A stretch of 10,309 nt of DNA from Tieghemiomyces parasiticus (GCA_027575765.1 JANBPT010001346.1:1-10309), one strand, 5' to 3'; positions 1 to 9,378 are shown, counted from the stretch's first letter. Notes: generated by a model not told the origin, from the sequence alone. Program-made: numbers and translations.

Positions 1-2683
1 CGATATGGGGGTGGTTTACGACGCTGGCCAGGTCGTGAATGTCGAGTGGGAGGTGGGTGGTCGTGCAGTGACGGTGGCAGAATGAGGTCGAAATGACTGC
101 TGGGTTGAGCCATGACCAGAGTGCCCTCCAAGCAAGCTATGAGGCCGGCCGACGGGCCAGCTGGGCGCAGGGGAAGGGCGAAATTAGACCTCGGTGATCT
201 GAAGTTGAGCGCCTAAACATTAGATTGAGATCTACGGCCATATTTCCTTTGTGAATTAGTAGCTGAGCACAGCCCGACAACAGAGCGGCTGTAACGTTTC
301 CTCGTCCCTCCGCTTCATTTTTTTTTTCTTGTGACTCCACTGACCACTTTACAGGGTCAATCGGGCGGACTGTGCCATGCAGGATAAATCTCATGTAAAT
401 GCACAGAGGACAAAGGCCGCGGTAGATACGCCGAGGGACCATCAGCTGTAAATCGGTCCAAAATGGCGCATGGCTAATCTGAGCCTCATCCTCCCATTGT
501 CCACCAGCACAAGAACCTATCTAATTGAGACGAGGCCAGGGTTCGACACAACCCCCGTTGCTCCTCTCTCGAATCGTTGCGCACCGTACTTCCGTTGGCC
601 AGGCCACCCGTTGCAAAATCAAATATGGTGCTACCAGCGGAACCCATCTCGGTTTATTTGGGTACTGGCTTCCCAATGGGCGTTCCAGGGTGGGGATTTG
701 AAGCCAAGTAGCGGCAATGCCGAAGGTAAAGAAGAGACGGGTAGTCGCAATCGCTAGTGGCAGGGGTCACCCCATGGGTCTCCTCATCAGGTATTCAAGA
801 GTCCAATGTTAGCATGTCAGTGCCATGGTTCTCCGCGAATGCGATACACGCAGTTGGCCCAACCCAACGCCATCCGACAATTGGATTGCCCGTAGTTAAG
901 AGCTGTTTGGATACATTTGGCGAATAATTTTATCATGGCCAAATGCGGAATAAATTGATAAGCTTTATCTTTATATAGGATGCCCAATGACGGTTCTTTT
1001 ATACTGTAACCGAGGGGCACCCCAGGTCACCTCCTTGACTAAGAAAGCCACCTCCCTTCAAGAATCCGTCTTCCTGATAAAATCATCCAACTTCCATCAC
1101 GGAATATTCCCACACTTTGGGATATAAGAAGGCGGCGGCCTTCCGATTTCGGAAGCGAACTCGACTCAATTTTGGGTCCTCTTCCTCATGGGGAAAAGTC
1201 CCCCGAACCAAGCGCCTCAAGCTACACCAAACTGTTTCGCGTCATCACTCGAACCACAGCTATTTAAAGGCGACGGATCACCCATAATCGTAGAGTCACT
1301 TAGTGTGTTATAAATACTGTTCTTTTATTCTACTCGGCCTGCTTGCTGGCGACCCACCCTTGGTGTTTCCTCTAGTTACTCCCCCTCTCGGGTTACACAC
1401 CCCGTCATAGTACCCTGTAAAAGGCCTTTCGGTAGGGGGTTAGATGAGCTAAGGCTTGGTTTTAAAGAAATAGGGCTATAGTACACGACAGTGACCATTG
1501 CGGTGATGCTTATACTGGTCGTTGAGGTTAGACAATAGCTCAAGTAGTTGCACGATGGATTTCATGGCAGAGTCGAGTACTAAGAAAGTTGGACTGTTGG
1601 GTTGGGCACATATGTGTCTAGTCGCAAAGTGGGCTGAAAGACGGGCCACAAGCCAGCAGTGCTGCTGTCATCAGCTTCACCTTGACCCACTTGTTGACAT
1701 ACCCCGCCCCTTCATTTAAGTTTAAGTCGGCACTAGCCGATGTGAGTCAATGTGATTGATATGGCCCCAGCCCTGGCCGTAGCTACTCCACTTATAGTCC
1801 CCTCCCGGAGCGGTATGGAGGAAGCCGGGCTCCTGGAGTCATGGACCGGGGTCGGCGGGTTCTTAGGGATGGGGAAGAATGTGAAACTGTTATGGACGGG
1901 GTTTAAAGTACCAGTGGCGGGATTCGAGTGGTAGTTCACAGCCTACACGACGTTGCGGCCCACGCTGTCTCCTCATCGGTACGGCAAAGGGCCTTTCAGC
2001 AGTGTCGGCTGGGCCATCGCTGTTGCTAGTCGGTTGATAGCCTAAGATATTTGAGGTCCACCCGTCGCCTGCGGGCACTGCACGCCATACGTATCATTCA
2101 ACACCACGGTTTCCGTCCCTCCCCATCCAATCTTCCCGATCCACCAATCCAAGTCCATCGCCCTGCCTGTCAACCCATCTTCTATGGAAAATGCCATACC
2201 TTAAGGCAAGGCGAGCCTCCCCTAATCCAGGGTGGTGGCTCCATATCTAGCGCCGCCACCGCCATTGTCCACCCGTATGTTAATCACTGGCATCCTCATT
2301 GAAGCCGCTCGCGCCATCATTCATCTGCCAACGGAACGTGCAATCGTCACGGCCAGCTTCTTTGTCTGCCCACGCCTAGCCTTTGGGAGAAGATGGATTA
2401 TTGAACCACTCACGCCGCCTACTTACCTTCCACCTTCATCTTCAGCATCACTATCAGCCCGAGTTTACGTCAGACCGGAGTTTTCTTGCAATGGAAAAGT
2501 TTTGGCATCCTCTCAAGTTTGGCCCTCCGCCCCCTCTCCTCCCCCTCCCGGGCTTCAGAGTGGAGGCTGTTCAGCCCCCAATGGGGGAGAGTCAAGCACG
2601 TTGACACGTCGCGTTGAAGATGGCCGAAAAAAAAAAAACCCCTTCACATTGGCGGGGTCTCTGTTATGTAGCCTGTCCCTTCT
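1..2683. other. Long stretch without a supportable gene
   Basis: All open frames here are short (at most about 100 codons before 2200) and have no recognisable domain, conserved motif or convincing start. I found no tRNA A/B box pair, rRNA or tandem array. It holds a T10 run (318-327), an A12 run followed by C4 (2627-2642), a promoter-like patch (about 1120-1330), and a pyrimidine-rich + strand from about 2050 that keeps several + frames open by composition. CpG is normally frequent, so it is not a mutated repeat of the kind at the right end. Confidence 0.5.
1122..1330 (+). promoter_or_regulatory. Promoter-like patch with TATA motifs and a CCG-N4-CGG palindrome
   Basis: GATATAAGAAG lies just upstream of the perfect inverted repeat CTTCCGA-TT-TCGGAAG (1140-1155), which contains CCG-N4-CGG. 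TATTTAAAGG follows at about 1260 and TTATAAATAC at about 1309. CCG-N4-CGG is the everted spacing known for Leu3-type Zn2Cys6 factors. No gene is evident downstream, so this could also be the regulatory half of a solo LTR. Weak. Confidence 0.2.
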
Positions 2684-2733
2684 TCCCCTCCATTTCTTTC
2701 GGAACACAGACCCGTTTGACCAGTATATTTATA
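2684..2733 (+). promoter_or_regulatory. Candidate core promoter of the P/S/T-rich gene
   Basis: A pyrimidine-rich run (about 2684-2703, CCTTCTTCCCC then CATTTCTTTC) is followed by TATATTTATA at 2724-2733. This fits a fungal core promoter about 380 bases upstream of the predicted start codon. Transcription would then start roughly in 2755-2800 and leave a 5' leader of some 300 bases. No transcript data are available and TATA-like strings are common, so this is a positional argument. Confidence 0.3.
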
Positions 2734-3106
2734 CACTTACCTTTTTCCTCACATTCATACTTGGCTGGTTTACGTTACTCATATTTCACCCTTCATTGCC
2801 TTTTGGTGGCGTAATAGCTATTGGACAACCGTGGACTATCCACTGCTGCGGTGGTATTGTTACTACTCCCCACAAAGCTGCCCTTTCTCAACCAAGGCAT
2901 TGTACGGTGCGCGTCGAACGGACTGTTTGGCGCAGCCCCTTACAAAGCACAGCCTAACCTGCGTTCCGCTTACCCTGCGCCTCGGGGTACCTGACGACAC
3001 CCACCCGTCCACTGATTGCTCGGCCTTCGAAATTTGACATTGAACACGACACCGGCCCCGTCTCCTTGGCACCCTTTTTTTACACGGCCCGCGACGGCAT
3101 CTTGAC

Positions 3107-3116
3107 TCCGCCATGG
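3107..3116 (+). promoter_or_regulatory. Start-codon context of exon 1
   Basis: The bases CTCCGCCATGG place the ATG at 3113 in a near-ideal eukaryotic context (C at -1 and -2, G at -3, G at +4). A later ATG at 3150 is in another frame and runs into the stop TAA inside the donor sequence. This supports 3113 as the start. Confidence 0.5.
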
Positions 3117-6100
3117 TGACTAACGAGCGGAGAAACATTGAGACGCCGCATGTCTTGCGTCACCTTTGTTATCTATATGTGGACTATGCCACGTCAAAGA
3201 CCGCGGTGCTTGCGGAACGCCCGAATAGTCCCGGTTCGGAGAGAGTAAGTTAGGAGTTTTTACCCCCTTCCCATATACATATTCTCCGCTCGGTGAACAC
3301 TGGCCGAGGAATCTAAGCCGCGATGGAAAAAGCCGTCCCTCCTTGGGCGGCGTGCCTTAATCAGCCGTGCTACTCTCCCCTTGGCAAAGCCCATGTTGTG
3401 AACCATCCGCCCTCTATGAAGGGCTGCGATGTATCAAGCTCGCTTATGGTCTGCCCAAGCATGGCCATGGGGCCTCGAGCCAAACGCTTGAGCCTCCCAT
3501 GGCCATTTCCATTCGACGGATCACCGGTCTTTGCAGCCCCTCGCTAGAATTACGGGGATAACTGCGGCCATGTCAAAAGATCCCCCGGAAAGACCCACGT
3601 TTAGTCGTCCCTGCTGGGATTCAGGGCGGACGACGCCTTTCCTATGACTAGACCCGTAGCCACGACGCTGTACGCTAGTGACTACGGTACAGCTGGCCCC
3701 TTCAGGCCTGTACAAAAAAAATGCAGCATGATTGTCCAATGCAACTGGGCACAAAGCCGAAAGCTGGATCACCCTCAGGGGATCAAGTCGGGGCTTTAAA
3801 CCTGCAGACTGGGTGGTGTGATGGGAAAAACCCCCTACGCCCCGTGTTCACTCATTAGAGGTTGCCTTGCTATCCAGGTCGCACTGACCCGCCTGCCCAC
3901 ACGTGGCCTCCGTTGCCATGAGGTGACACCTCTCAACTGGCTTACCGCCTTAAATGTCCCTCAGATCCACTAACTCTTCCGAACCACCCACCCATTGTAT
4001 ACTGTGCACCTTTTCCGACTCTTTCCCCCACCTGGTTGACGACGGTAGACCTCGGCTACCAATCAAGACGCTGAGCGGGAGCGACGAAAACATCTCGAAC
4101 TTCTATTCTACCAGGAGGTAAAAGTACTGCCGGTCCAGCCCGACGTACCGGCCCATGTGCTCTACCAGCGGTACCTTGAACGATCCCCACTGATCACGGA
4201 CCCCGAACTACGTGAGGAACTGACGCGCCTCATCGCCTTGGGTGCTCATCCGGAGGCGGCCTCCTACAATCCAGCCGACTTCCGCTGGCTGCAGCTAGGC
4301 CGTCAGTGGTTCATCGAGCTTCTCAAGACAGACGAGCAGCCCGGACTTCCCCACGTCACCCGCGGCTCGGTATTTCTTCTACTAGAACCGGCACGGCTTC
4401 GCACCACGGCCCTCTTCGTGCCACAGACCATCATCGACCTACTCCAGCCGGAGTTCGCCCGCGTGTACCGTCTCCACCTCACCCGACCCAAGTACAACTT
4501 CACCCGTACGTCCCACGGCTGCATCTGGCGCATCGGCAACTCCGCCTCCCGACACATCGAGGCGCGGACCTACCATCCTTCCACCCCGAACACGGCCACG
4601 TCCTCTCCTGAATCGATAGGATCAAAGGACCTGGCCCTGAGCCGACCAGCGGGCCCACCGAAGATCACGGTCAGCCCCAGTGCCACGCGAATGCAGGAAA
4701 TGAGTGAAGAGGAGGGTGAGATAAACACCACCGCCCAACCGAGCTCACAATTACCCACCCCGCCCCAGGACCCGCGGGACCCTCCCCGGCGGCCTAGTCG
4801 ACCAATACCCGTGTACCCCACCGTCCGCCATCCGAACTCAGCCCTGCGGCCCTCACCCAGGGATCGCTCTCCGCCTAGAGCGGTTGTTGATGACGATCGG
4901 CCCGCTAAACTGGGTATTGGTATTGCTGGTGCGGCAGCCCGGTATCGTGCGGGTATCGTCACCCCGTCACCATCGTCACCGACCCGCACCAACCTGTCAC
5001 GCAAGCGCACAGCCTCACCTGCCCGCAGGGCACCATCACCGAAACGCACCTCTACCTCTTTAGACCGCCATGCGGTAGGGGCGGCCATCCGGCGGTCGAA
5101 ACCCCCTGCCCCATCAGGCGGCCAGCCACAGAAGAACTTGGCCCTTGGTGGTAACAGCCAACCTTCACCATCGCCTCCCTCATCACCTCGGCCCCCTAAT
5201 CCGACCGTCAAACTAGAGCCGCCGATTGCTGACCGCTCTGACCCGTTTTCCGGTCAACCCGTTGTGAGTCAATCAGCCACTGCAACTGGTGACGTGGTAC
5301 CATCACTGCACCCGCCGCCGTCGCCAACCGTCTCACCGCCGCTACAATCGCCAGCCATAGATATCCGTGAGTCTATCAACCTATCCGCCATGACCCAGGA
5401 CAAACTCCGAACTAGGCGCAACAGTAGTACGGACCGCACCGATGGAACTACGATGGAGCTATCACAAACGCTCGCGGCTAGTCGACCTTCCCCAGGCTTG
5501 ACGGTTACTGCATCGACGGCGCCCGCTTCGCCCACCAACCTATCGTCGCCTCTGGCAGGTAACGATGGTGAAGTGGTTCTAACCGGTAGTGTGCCCTGGG
5601 CAGGACGGCGTTTCCACAGGCCGGCACCAGTGATAGCGGCGTCAGCTCATGACAATACCCCCCATGTCACCGCGAGCGACCGTTTCGAGACCCAGGCGTC
5701 ACCGATGGTTTCAACCACTCCGACACTGCCGCAGCCAGATAACGACTACACCAGGACGCAATCTTGCACCGCTTTGGTGACGACCCGGCCACCAGCGGCG
5801 TTTAGCATCGTTATCCCACCAAAGTCAGCGGCACCGTTGGTCCTGCCCAGTAGAGCTGAAACGCCGATCGGAGTTACTAAAGAAGTAGGAACCCCCGGCT
5901 GCGGAATAAATCCCACAGGGGCCTCGAACGTGGAGGTGAAAAGGGTCAACCCCTTCACCACTCAACCGGCCCAAGCTCAGGAAATCATTCCGGTCCGAAA
6001 GGAGTCATTACCACCACTACCACTACCCTCGCAACAGCCTTCATCTGCCGCTGCTGTAGTCACAGCTCTGCCTCACACCCCCCTAAGCGTATCGATTTCT

Positions 6101-7852
6101 AAGCAGGCTAATGCCACTCCTTTCACTACTACCGACGGTGCTTCGGACAAGGACAAACAGGCAGTGGCTAACCCACATCCGGCCTTCACGGCTCGTCGGT
6201 TTATTGCGGTTTCTACGCCAACGGCTCCTGCTAAGGGAGGCAGTTCGCCACATACTGGTATGGAGACCGGCCCCAATCTCCACCCTGTCATATCGTCGTC
6301 ATCGGCAGCCCCACCAGGGTTGGCCCTTCCAGCCAAGTCTGTCCTGCCTCCTGCTACAGCGCATATCACCCTCGGCTATCCAGCAGTCTTTAGCTCACCG
6401 CCGGTTCCGAGGACCCTGGCTAGCCCGTCTGCTCAGACTCGTCAGCAACTCCCGGCTACCTTACCGCTATCTCCATTGATACCCTTCTGTTCGTCAGAAA
6501 CCCTGCTAACCACTAGTTGTACACCCGAACTGAGTACTGCCTCGCCCAACGTAACCGTCCCTAGCGATCGCGCTATTCCCACTCCTTCCGTCGAGTCGGG
6601 CTCCCCGGCAGCTACAACCTCGACAAGGCCCTATTCCGCCCCTTTGACTGTACCGCCTAGCCTTGTGCATGCCCTTCCGACAGACCAGGTAGCTCTTTTT
6701 GATCCGCAGCCGGTACATCAAGTTCCAACGATGGGGAAACCACCTATCTTCGATAAGCCGGCTGCAGTCAGCGCATCACACTCGAGTCTATCTGCCCAAG
6801 TGTCTGACTTATTCAAGGACGCTTTAGCCGCCGCAGCCGCTGAATCCCATGCGGCTGTTTGGCCAAACGTTTCGAGGCAGCCGGGGACCTCATCTGACCC
6901 ATCTACTGCCACCACCATCAGTACTGGTACCCCGACCTCGGCGGCAACATTGACTGCTAACCTTCCACCGGGGCCGGTTCCTGAAACCACTATGCGGGCC
7001 TACCTCCGGGCGGCCATGCAACAAAAGCTTGCTCAACATCGCCAGCCCAAAGACCACACAGCCCTGCGTTCTCAGGCGAACCTACCCTCGAACCCGACAC
7101 TAGCGACGATACAGCAGGGACCCTTCACTGTTACTGTTATGCCTCCTCAGGGACACGGTGGTGGCGGTAACCTTCCAACTTCTAGTGCGTCCTATCCTGC
7201 CCAAGTGGCAGCATCGGCACGCTCTCCCGTCCCTGTACTGCCATACCAAGCGGCCCCTCAATCGACCGCCTCGCCACACGGTCATTTGCCTGCTGTCTCG
7301 ACCCCGGTTTCCCATAGCCCCGGACAACCATCGTTAGCCACCGGCCCGGTGCCGTTTGTTGGACAGCCAATGATAGCAACCTCTACGTCCACCGCTTCTA
7401 GTCCATTGAGCAGTTACCCTTTGGGGCACCAGATTTATCAGGCATTCATTCATCAACACCAGCAAAAACAACGCCAGCATCAACAGCAGCAGCAGCAGCA
7501 GCAGCGCTTCATGCAGTCGCAATTGTCACCCCTGCATGGGTCACAAAACCCCGCCGCTCTGGCTTCCCCTGGAGCTAATACGGCTACCTCCCCAGGGCTC
7601 CCGTCCCAGCATTGGGAACAGATGCAGCAGCAGATTACCCTTCTGCAAATGGCGCACCAGAATGCCATGGATAAAGTGGGCCGGCTAATTAACTCTCACG
7701 AGCTCCAGCACCAGGTCCAGTTGCGCCAGGTTGAGGAAGTCTGTCGTCAGCTGCAGGCCAAAGTGGACCACCAGGACCGTCAGATTTCTGAGCTGATCCG
7801 GACCCAACACCAGCTAATGACCCGTCTCTTCTTACCTGGCCGGCCCCAATAG
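3113..7852 (+). CDS. Split gene, join(3113..3244,4049..7852): P/S/T-rich, polyQ, coiled-coil protein of unknown family
   Basis: Predicted product of about 1311 residues. Exon 1 (44 codons) starts at an ATG in good context (GCCATGG) and ends in phase 0 just before GTAAGT. Exon 2 is open from 4049 to the TAG at 7850-7852. The frame cannot start inside exon 2 without loss: its first ATG is at 4691, 214 codons in, yet the sequence before it reads as real protein. Residues about 1-215 look compact, with hydrophobic and aromatic blocks such as LQLGRQWFIELL (about 124), GSVFLLLEP (about 150) and SHGCIWRIGN (about 199). Residues about 215-1170 are dominated by P, S, T and A with few aromatics, so likely disordered. 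They include a basic SP-rich patch near 362-378 (KRTASPARRAPSPKR), a possible nuclear localisation and CDK-site cluster. A Q-rich segment has eight consecutive Q at about 1189-1196. Residues about 1233-1305 form a predicted coiled coil. I recognise no family. A nuclear scaffold or transcription cofactor role is inference only. Exon 2 is very secure; the exon 1 join is less so. Confidence 0.72.
3461..3506 (+). repeat. Imperfect inverted repeat (hairpin) in the intron
   Basis: The 11 bases ATGGCCATGGG (3461-3471) pair perfectly with CCCATGGCCAT (3496-3506). After a small internal loop, CTCGAGC (3474-3480) pairs with GCTTGAG (3486-3492), including one G-U pair. The loop is CAAAC (3481-3485). The whole fold is about 18 base pairs in 46 bases and would form in the pre-mRNA. 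Function unknown. Confidence 0.6.
3668..3713 (+). repeat. Alternating hexamer triplet CTGTAC / GTACAG / CTGTAC
   Basis: CTGTAC (3668-3673), GTACAG (3687-3692) and CTGTAC (3708-3713) lie within 46 bases. The middle copy can pair with either flanking copy. The right-hand pairing also gains GCC/GGC inside the stem. An A8 run (3714-3721) follows. The result is two mutually exclusive short hairpins in the predicted intron. This may be chance. Confidence 0.4.
7484..7504 (+). repeat. CAG trinucleotide microsatellite encoding polyglutamine
   Basis: Seven perfect CAG repeats follow one CAA codon (7481-7483) and encode eight consecutive glutamines. They lie in a wider Q/H-rich stretch (about 7430-7530) just before the terminal coiled coil of the P/S/T-rich protein. 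A pure CAG run is length-unstable, so the number probably varies between strains. Confidence 0.9.
7613..7849 (+). other. C-terminal coiled-coil segment of the P/S/T-rich protein
   Basis: The last about 79 codons are rich in Q, E, L, M, V and I with heptad-like spacing (for example ITLLQMAHQNAMDKVGRL, then VEEVCRQLQAKV and ISELIRTQHQLM). There is no proline until the final residues. It contrasts sharply with the proline-rich region before it and probably mediates oligomerisation. This is a read-by-eye prediction. Confidence 0.65.
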
Positions 7853-7958
7853 TGTACAACCCAACTATACGTATATATTTATTGGGTGGTTGGAGAGGGG
7901 CATATCGGTTGCATGTATTATACTCTACAACTGCCAGGCTAGTGATGATTAATGACGC

Positions 7959-7964
7959 AATAAA
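7959..7964 (+). terminator. Polyadenylation signal AATAAA of the P/S/T-rich gene
   Basis: A perfect AATAAA lies 106 bases after the stop codon at 7850-7852, in an AT-rich 3' flank that also has a TATATATTTATT stretch near 7870. Cleavage would be expected about 10-30 bases downstream, near 7975-7995. Confidence 0.5.
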
Positions 7965-8016
7965 AGAGCTCGGCATGGTCTCATGTATGGACCCTTACCT
8001 CTATAAATATAGCACT

Positions 8017-8291
8017 TCATGCAACGAGTGGTGAAATTATACATCCATTATACAATGGTGAATAAGCTGATGTTTTTAGAGGTTAAAATGGGGCGCGACC
8101 AGTCAGGAAATGGCGAAGCAGACCTACGCCTACCTTTATCCAATGCCTCTACTTTCTCATAGCTATAGACATCCAAGACAATGTAGTGGAGATGATATCG
8201 CCGTCCAGTCCCCAGTTTACGGATAATTGCGCCTGTTGCAATTTGACACGTTACAAAGAGAGGGTAGCTCTTTCGATTTCCAATAAAAGAT
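8017..8291 (-). CDS. Doubtful minus-strand two-exon coding fragment
   Basis: On the minus strand 8291-8134 is open after an AG and ends at GTAGGC. A 67-base intron-like stretch ending in CATCAG leads to an in-phase exon 8066-8017 that closes with TGA. The first exon reads as a plausible mixed sequence (for example LGTGRRYHLHYIVLDVYSYE). An AATAAA on this strand lies about 140 bases further on, near 7879. No start codon or family is recognised. It may be chance or a decayed gene. Confidence 0.15.
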
Positions 8292-8623
8292 CTATTCAAT
8301 TGCAGAGGATATTACTATTAGTGTTTCAGCAACTTACGACGGATGCACTACGCTTTGCTGGTACGTAAAGTTACTAGCCTGAAACAAGTATGAAAAATTT
8401 GATTCCCACCCACAGCCGCTGTAGCAGGGGTTTCAGTTTCTAAACCATATAGTTGGGCAGGTATTGTCTGCAGGATACAGATGGACTAATGAGTAGGCAG
8501 GCAAGGGTGCGAGTAGAGGTGGCTGGGAGGCAGACAAGCACGCAATTGAATTTGTGTGCAGTGGAGAACATGGACAGGGTAGGGGGAATCATGATGGTAC
8601 ATTATAATGCTCACATAAAAAAG

Positions 8624-8690
8624 GTTAATGAAATAGGGAAAGGGGCTCACAAGTGGCTGACGGAGTGGAAAGGGTATTCAATATGGGTGA
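8624..8690 (+). pseudogene. Possible chromodomain remnant (LTR-retrotransposon integrase tail?)
   Basis: One + frame reads KKVNEIGKGAHKWLTEWKGY followed by SIWVS. Chromodomains, including those at the end of fungal Ty3/gypsy integrases, typically contain a hydrophobic-x-W-K-G-Y core and then a TWEP-like block some residues later. Here a W follows after only two residues, as if about four were lost. No integrase core is visible upstream. Four matching residues are weak evidence. Confidence 0.2.
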
Positions 8691-9378
8691 GCGTATTGTG
8701 GCGGAGGGGTTTGGGTGATGGCCCCCAAAGGGCCAGCCTCCCTAATACCACCCCTTGGATCCAGCCACCGCGCTCCACGAGCCACCAAGCCTACCAGGTC
8801 AAATATCAAAGACTACCCTGGGAGGGAGTTTAGAAGAAGGGCCGGGGACGATACCGACCTAACTCGCTCTTTTTCTCTCTTTAGTATTATTTCATATATA
8901 TGTTTTTACCTTAACTGCATTGAAGGTTTCCCGTACCCCTCAATGCCACTCATTTTCTCATCTGCTTTCTTTCCCCCGGTTAACTGTATTAGCCCTCCTT
9001 TGTTGAGTATGCACTATTAAAGCTCAACACAACTCAATATGAGCTCAGAATGGCAAGTACGTGAACTAGCAGTCCTTTATTCCGACTAAGGCAGATTGGC
9101 TGGGCTATCCCCTGTGACGCCTATAAACAAGGCTGCAAAACTGATGTGCTATTGTGCAGCCACTTCAAGTCACCGTCCATCAACAGCTGCCAAACTTTAC
9201 ATGCAATCACCAGAGATACACACTTGGCCATGAATCTTGCCATTTAGCATTGTATATCAACTCAGACCTCTGCCCTCCCCCATGGTTTCCTCTCCATTTT
9301 GTCAATTACTTGATGTATTGATTGACAGTGTGTAGCACTCACCACCTTTGGGTGTCCCTTCTACTCTTTACCAATAAA

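Larger units (their letters stand above)
3245..4048 (+). other. Predicted 804-base first intron
   Basis: The donor is GTAAGT (3245-3250), directly after the in-frame codons of exon 1. The acceptor is GGTAG ending at 4048, preceded by a pyrimidine-rich stretch at about 4009-4033 and a CTAAC branch-site candidate at 3970-3974. Both junctions are phase 0, so the exons join without a frame change. Reading on past the donor hits TAG at once (GTA AGT TAG), and the frame of exon 2 is closed by the TAG that forms the acceptor. The branch-to-acceptor distance (about 75 bases) and total length are long by fungal standards, so an unseen small middle exon is possible. Two inverted-repeat structures lie inside, at 3461-3506 and 3668-3713. 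Confidence 0.55.
7853..9175. other. AT-richer downstream intergenic zone with weak gene or repeat traces
   Basis: After the stop codon the sequence turns AT-richer. CpG is thinned (I count roughly 37 in 1.3 kb) but not absent. Beyond the polyadenylation signal nothing is firm. Traces are a minus-strand spliced-exon candidate (8017-8291), a WKGY-containing frame (8624-8690) and a pyrimidine-rich tract with TATATATG near 8870-8910. Confidence 0.45.

Noticed and set aside
137..442. 101-codon minus-strand frame
   Set aside because: No domain, random-looking composition and no splice or promoter context.
537..560. GGGTTCGACACAACCCC as a tRNA T-arm
   Set aside because: The stem does not pair in T-arm register and there is no A box or acceptor stem around it.
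1349..1362. TGGCGACCCACC as a retrotransposon primer-binding site
   Set aside because: The bases just upstream do not end in CA and no gag/pol follows.
1122..1400. Solo LTR ending near GGGTTACA (1391-1397)
   Set aside because: The TATA, AATAAA-like and TTACA features are suggestive, but no matching TG start, target-site duplication, second copy or convincing primer-binding site was found.
3821..3922. Alternative first exon from ATG 3821 with donor GTGACA
   Set aside because: It is in phase with 4049, but the donor is far from consensus, the ATG context is poor and the peptide looks random; the exon at 3113-3244 is better on all three counts.
4115..4130. GTAAAAGT at 4118 and CTACCAG at 4114 as splice sites
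   Set aside because: The coding frame runs straight through both and using them breaks or needlessly trims a helix-like coding segment.
4157..4159. GTG as translation start of the long frame
   Set aside because: The frame stays open and coding-like for 36 codons further upstream to 4049, and GTG starts are not expected in nuclear eukaryotic genes.
4570..5211. 213-codon minus-strand frame inside the long gene
   Set aside because: It is a glycine/arginine-rich mirror of the P/S/T-rich codons, a composition shadow with no independent support.
8361..8415. 55-base + strand intron (GTACGT to CCCACAG)
   Set aside because: Signals are reasonable but the flanking open segments are short, have no recognisable protein and compete with the minus-strand candidate.
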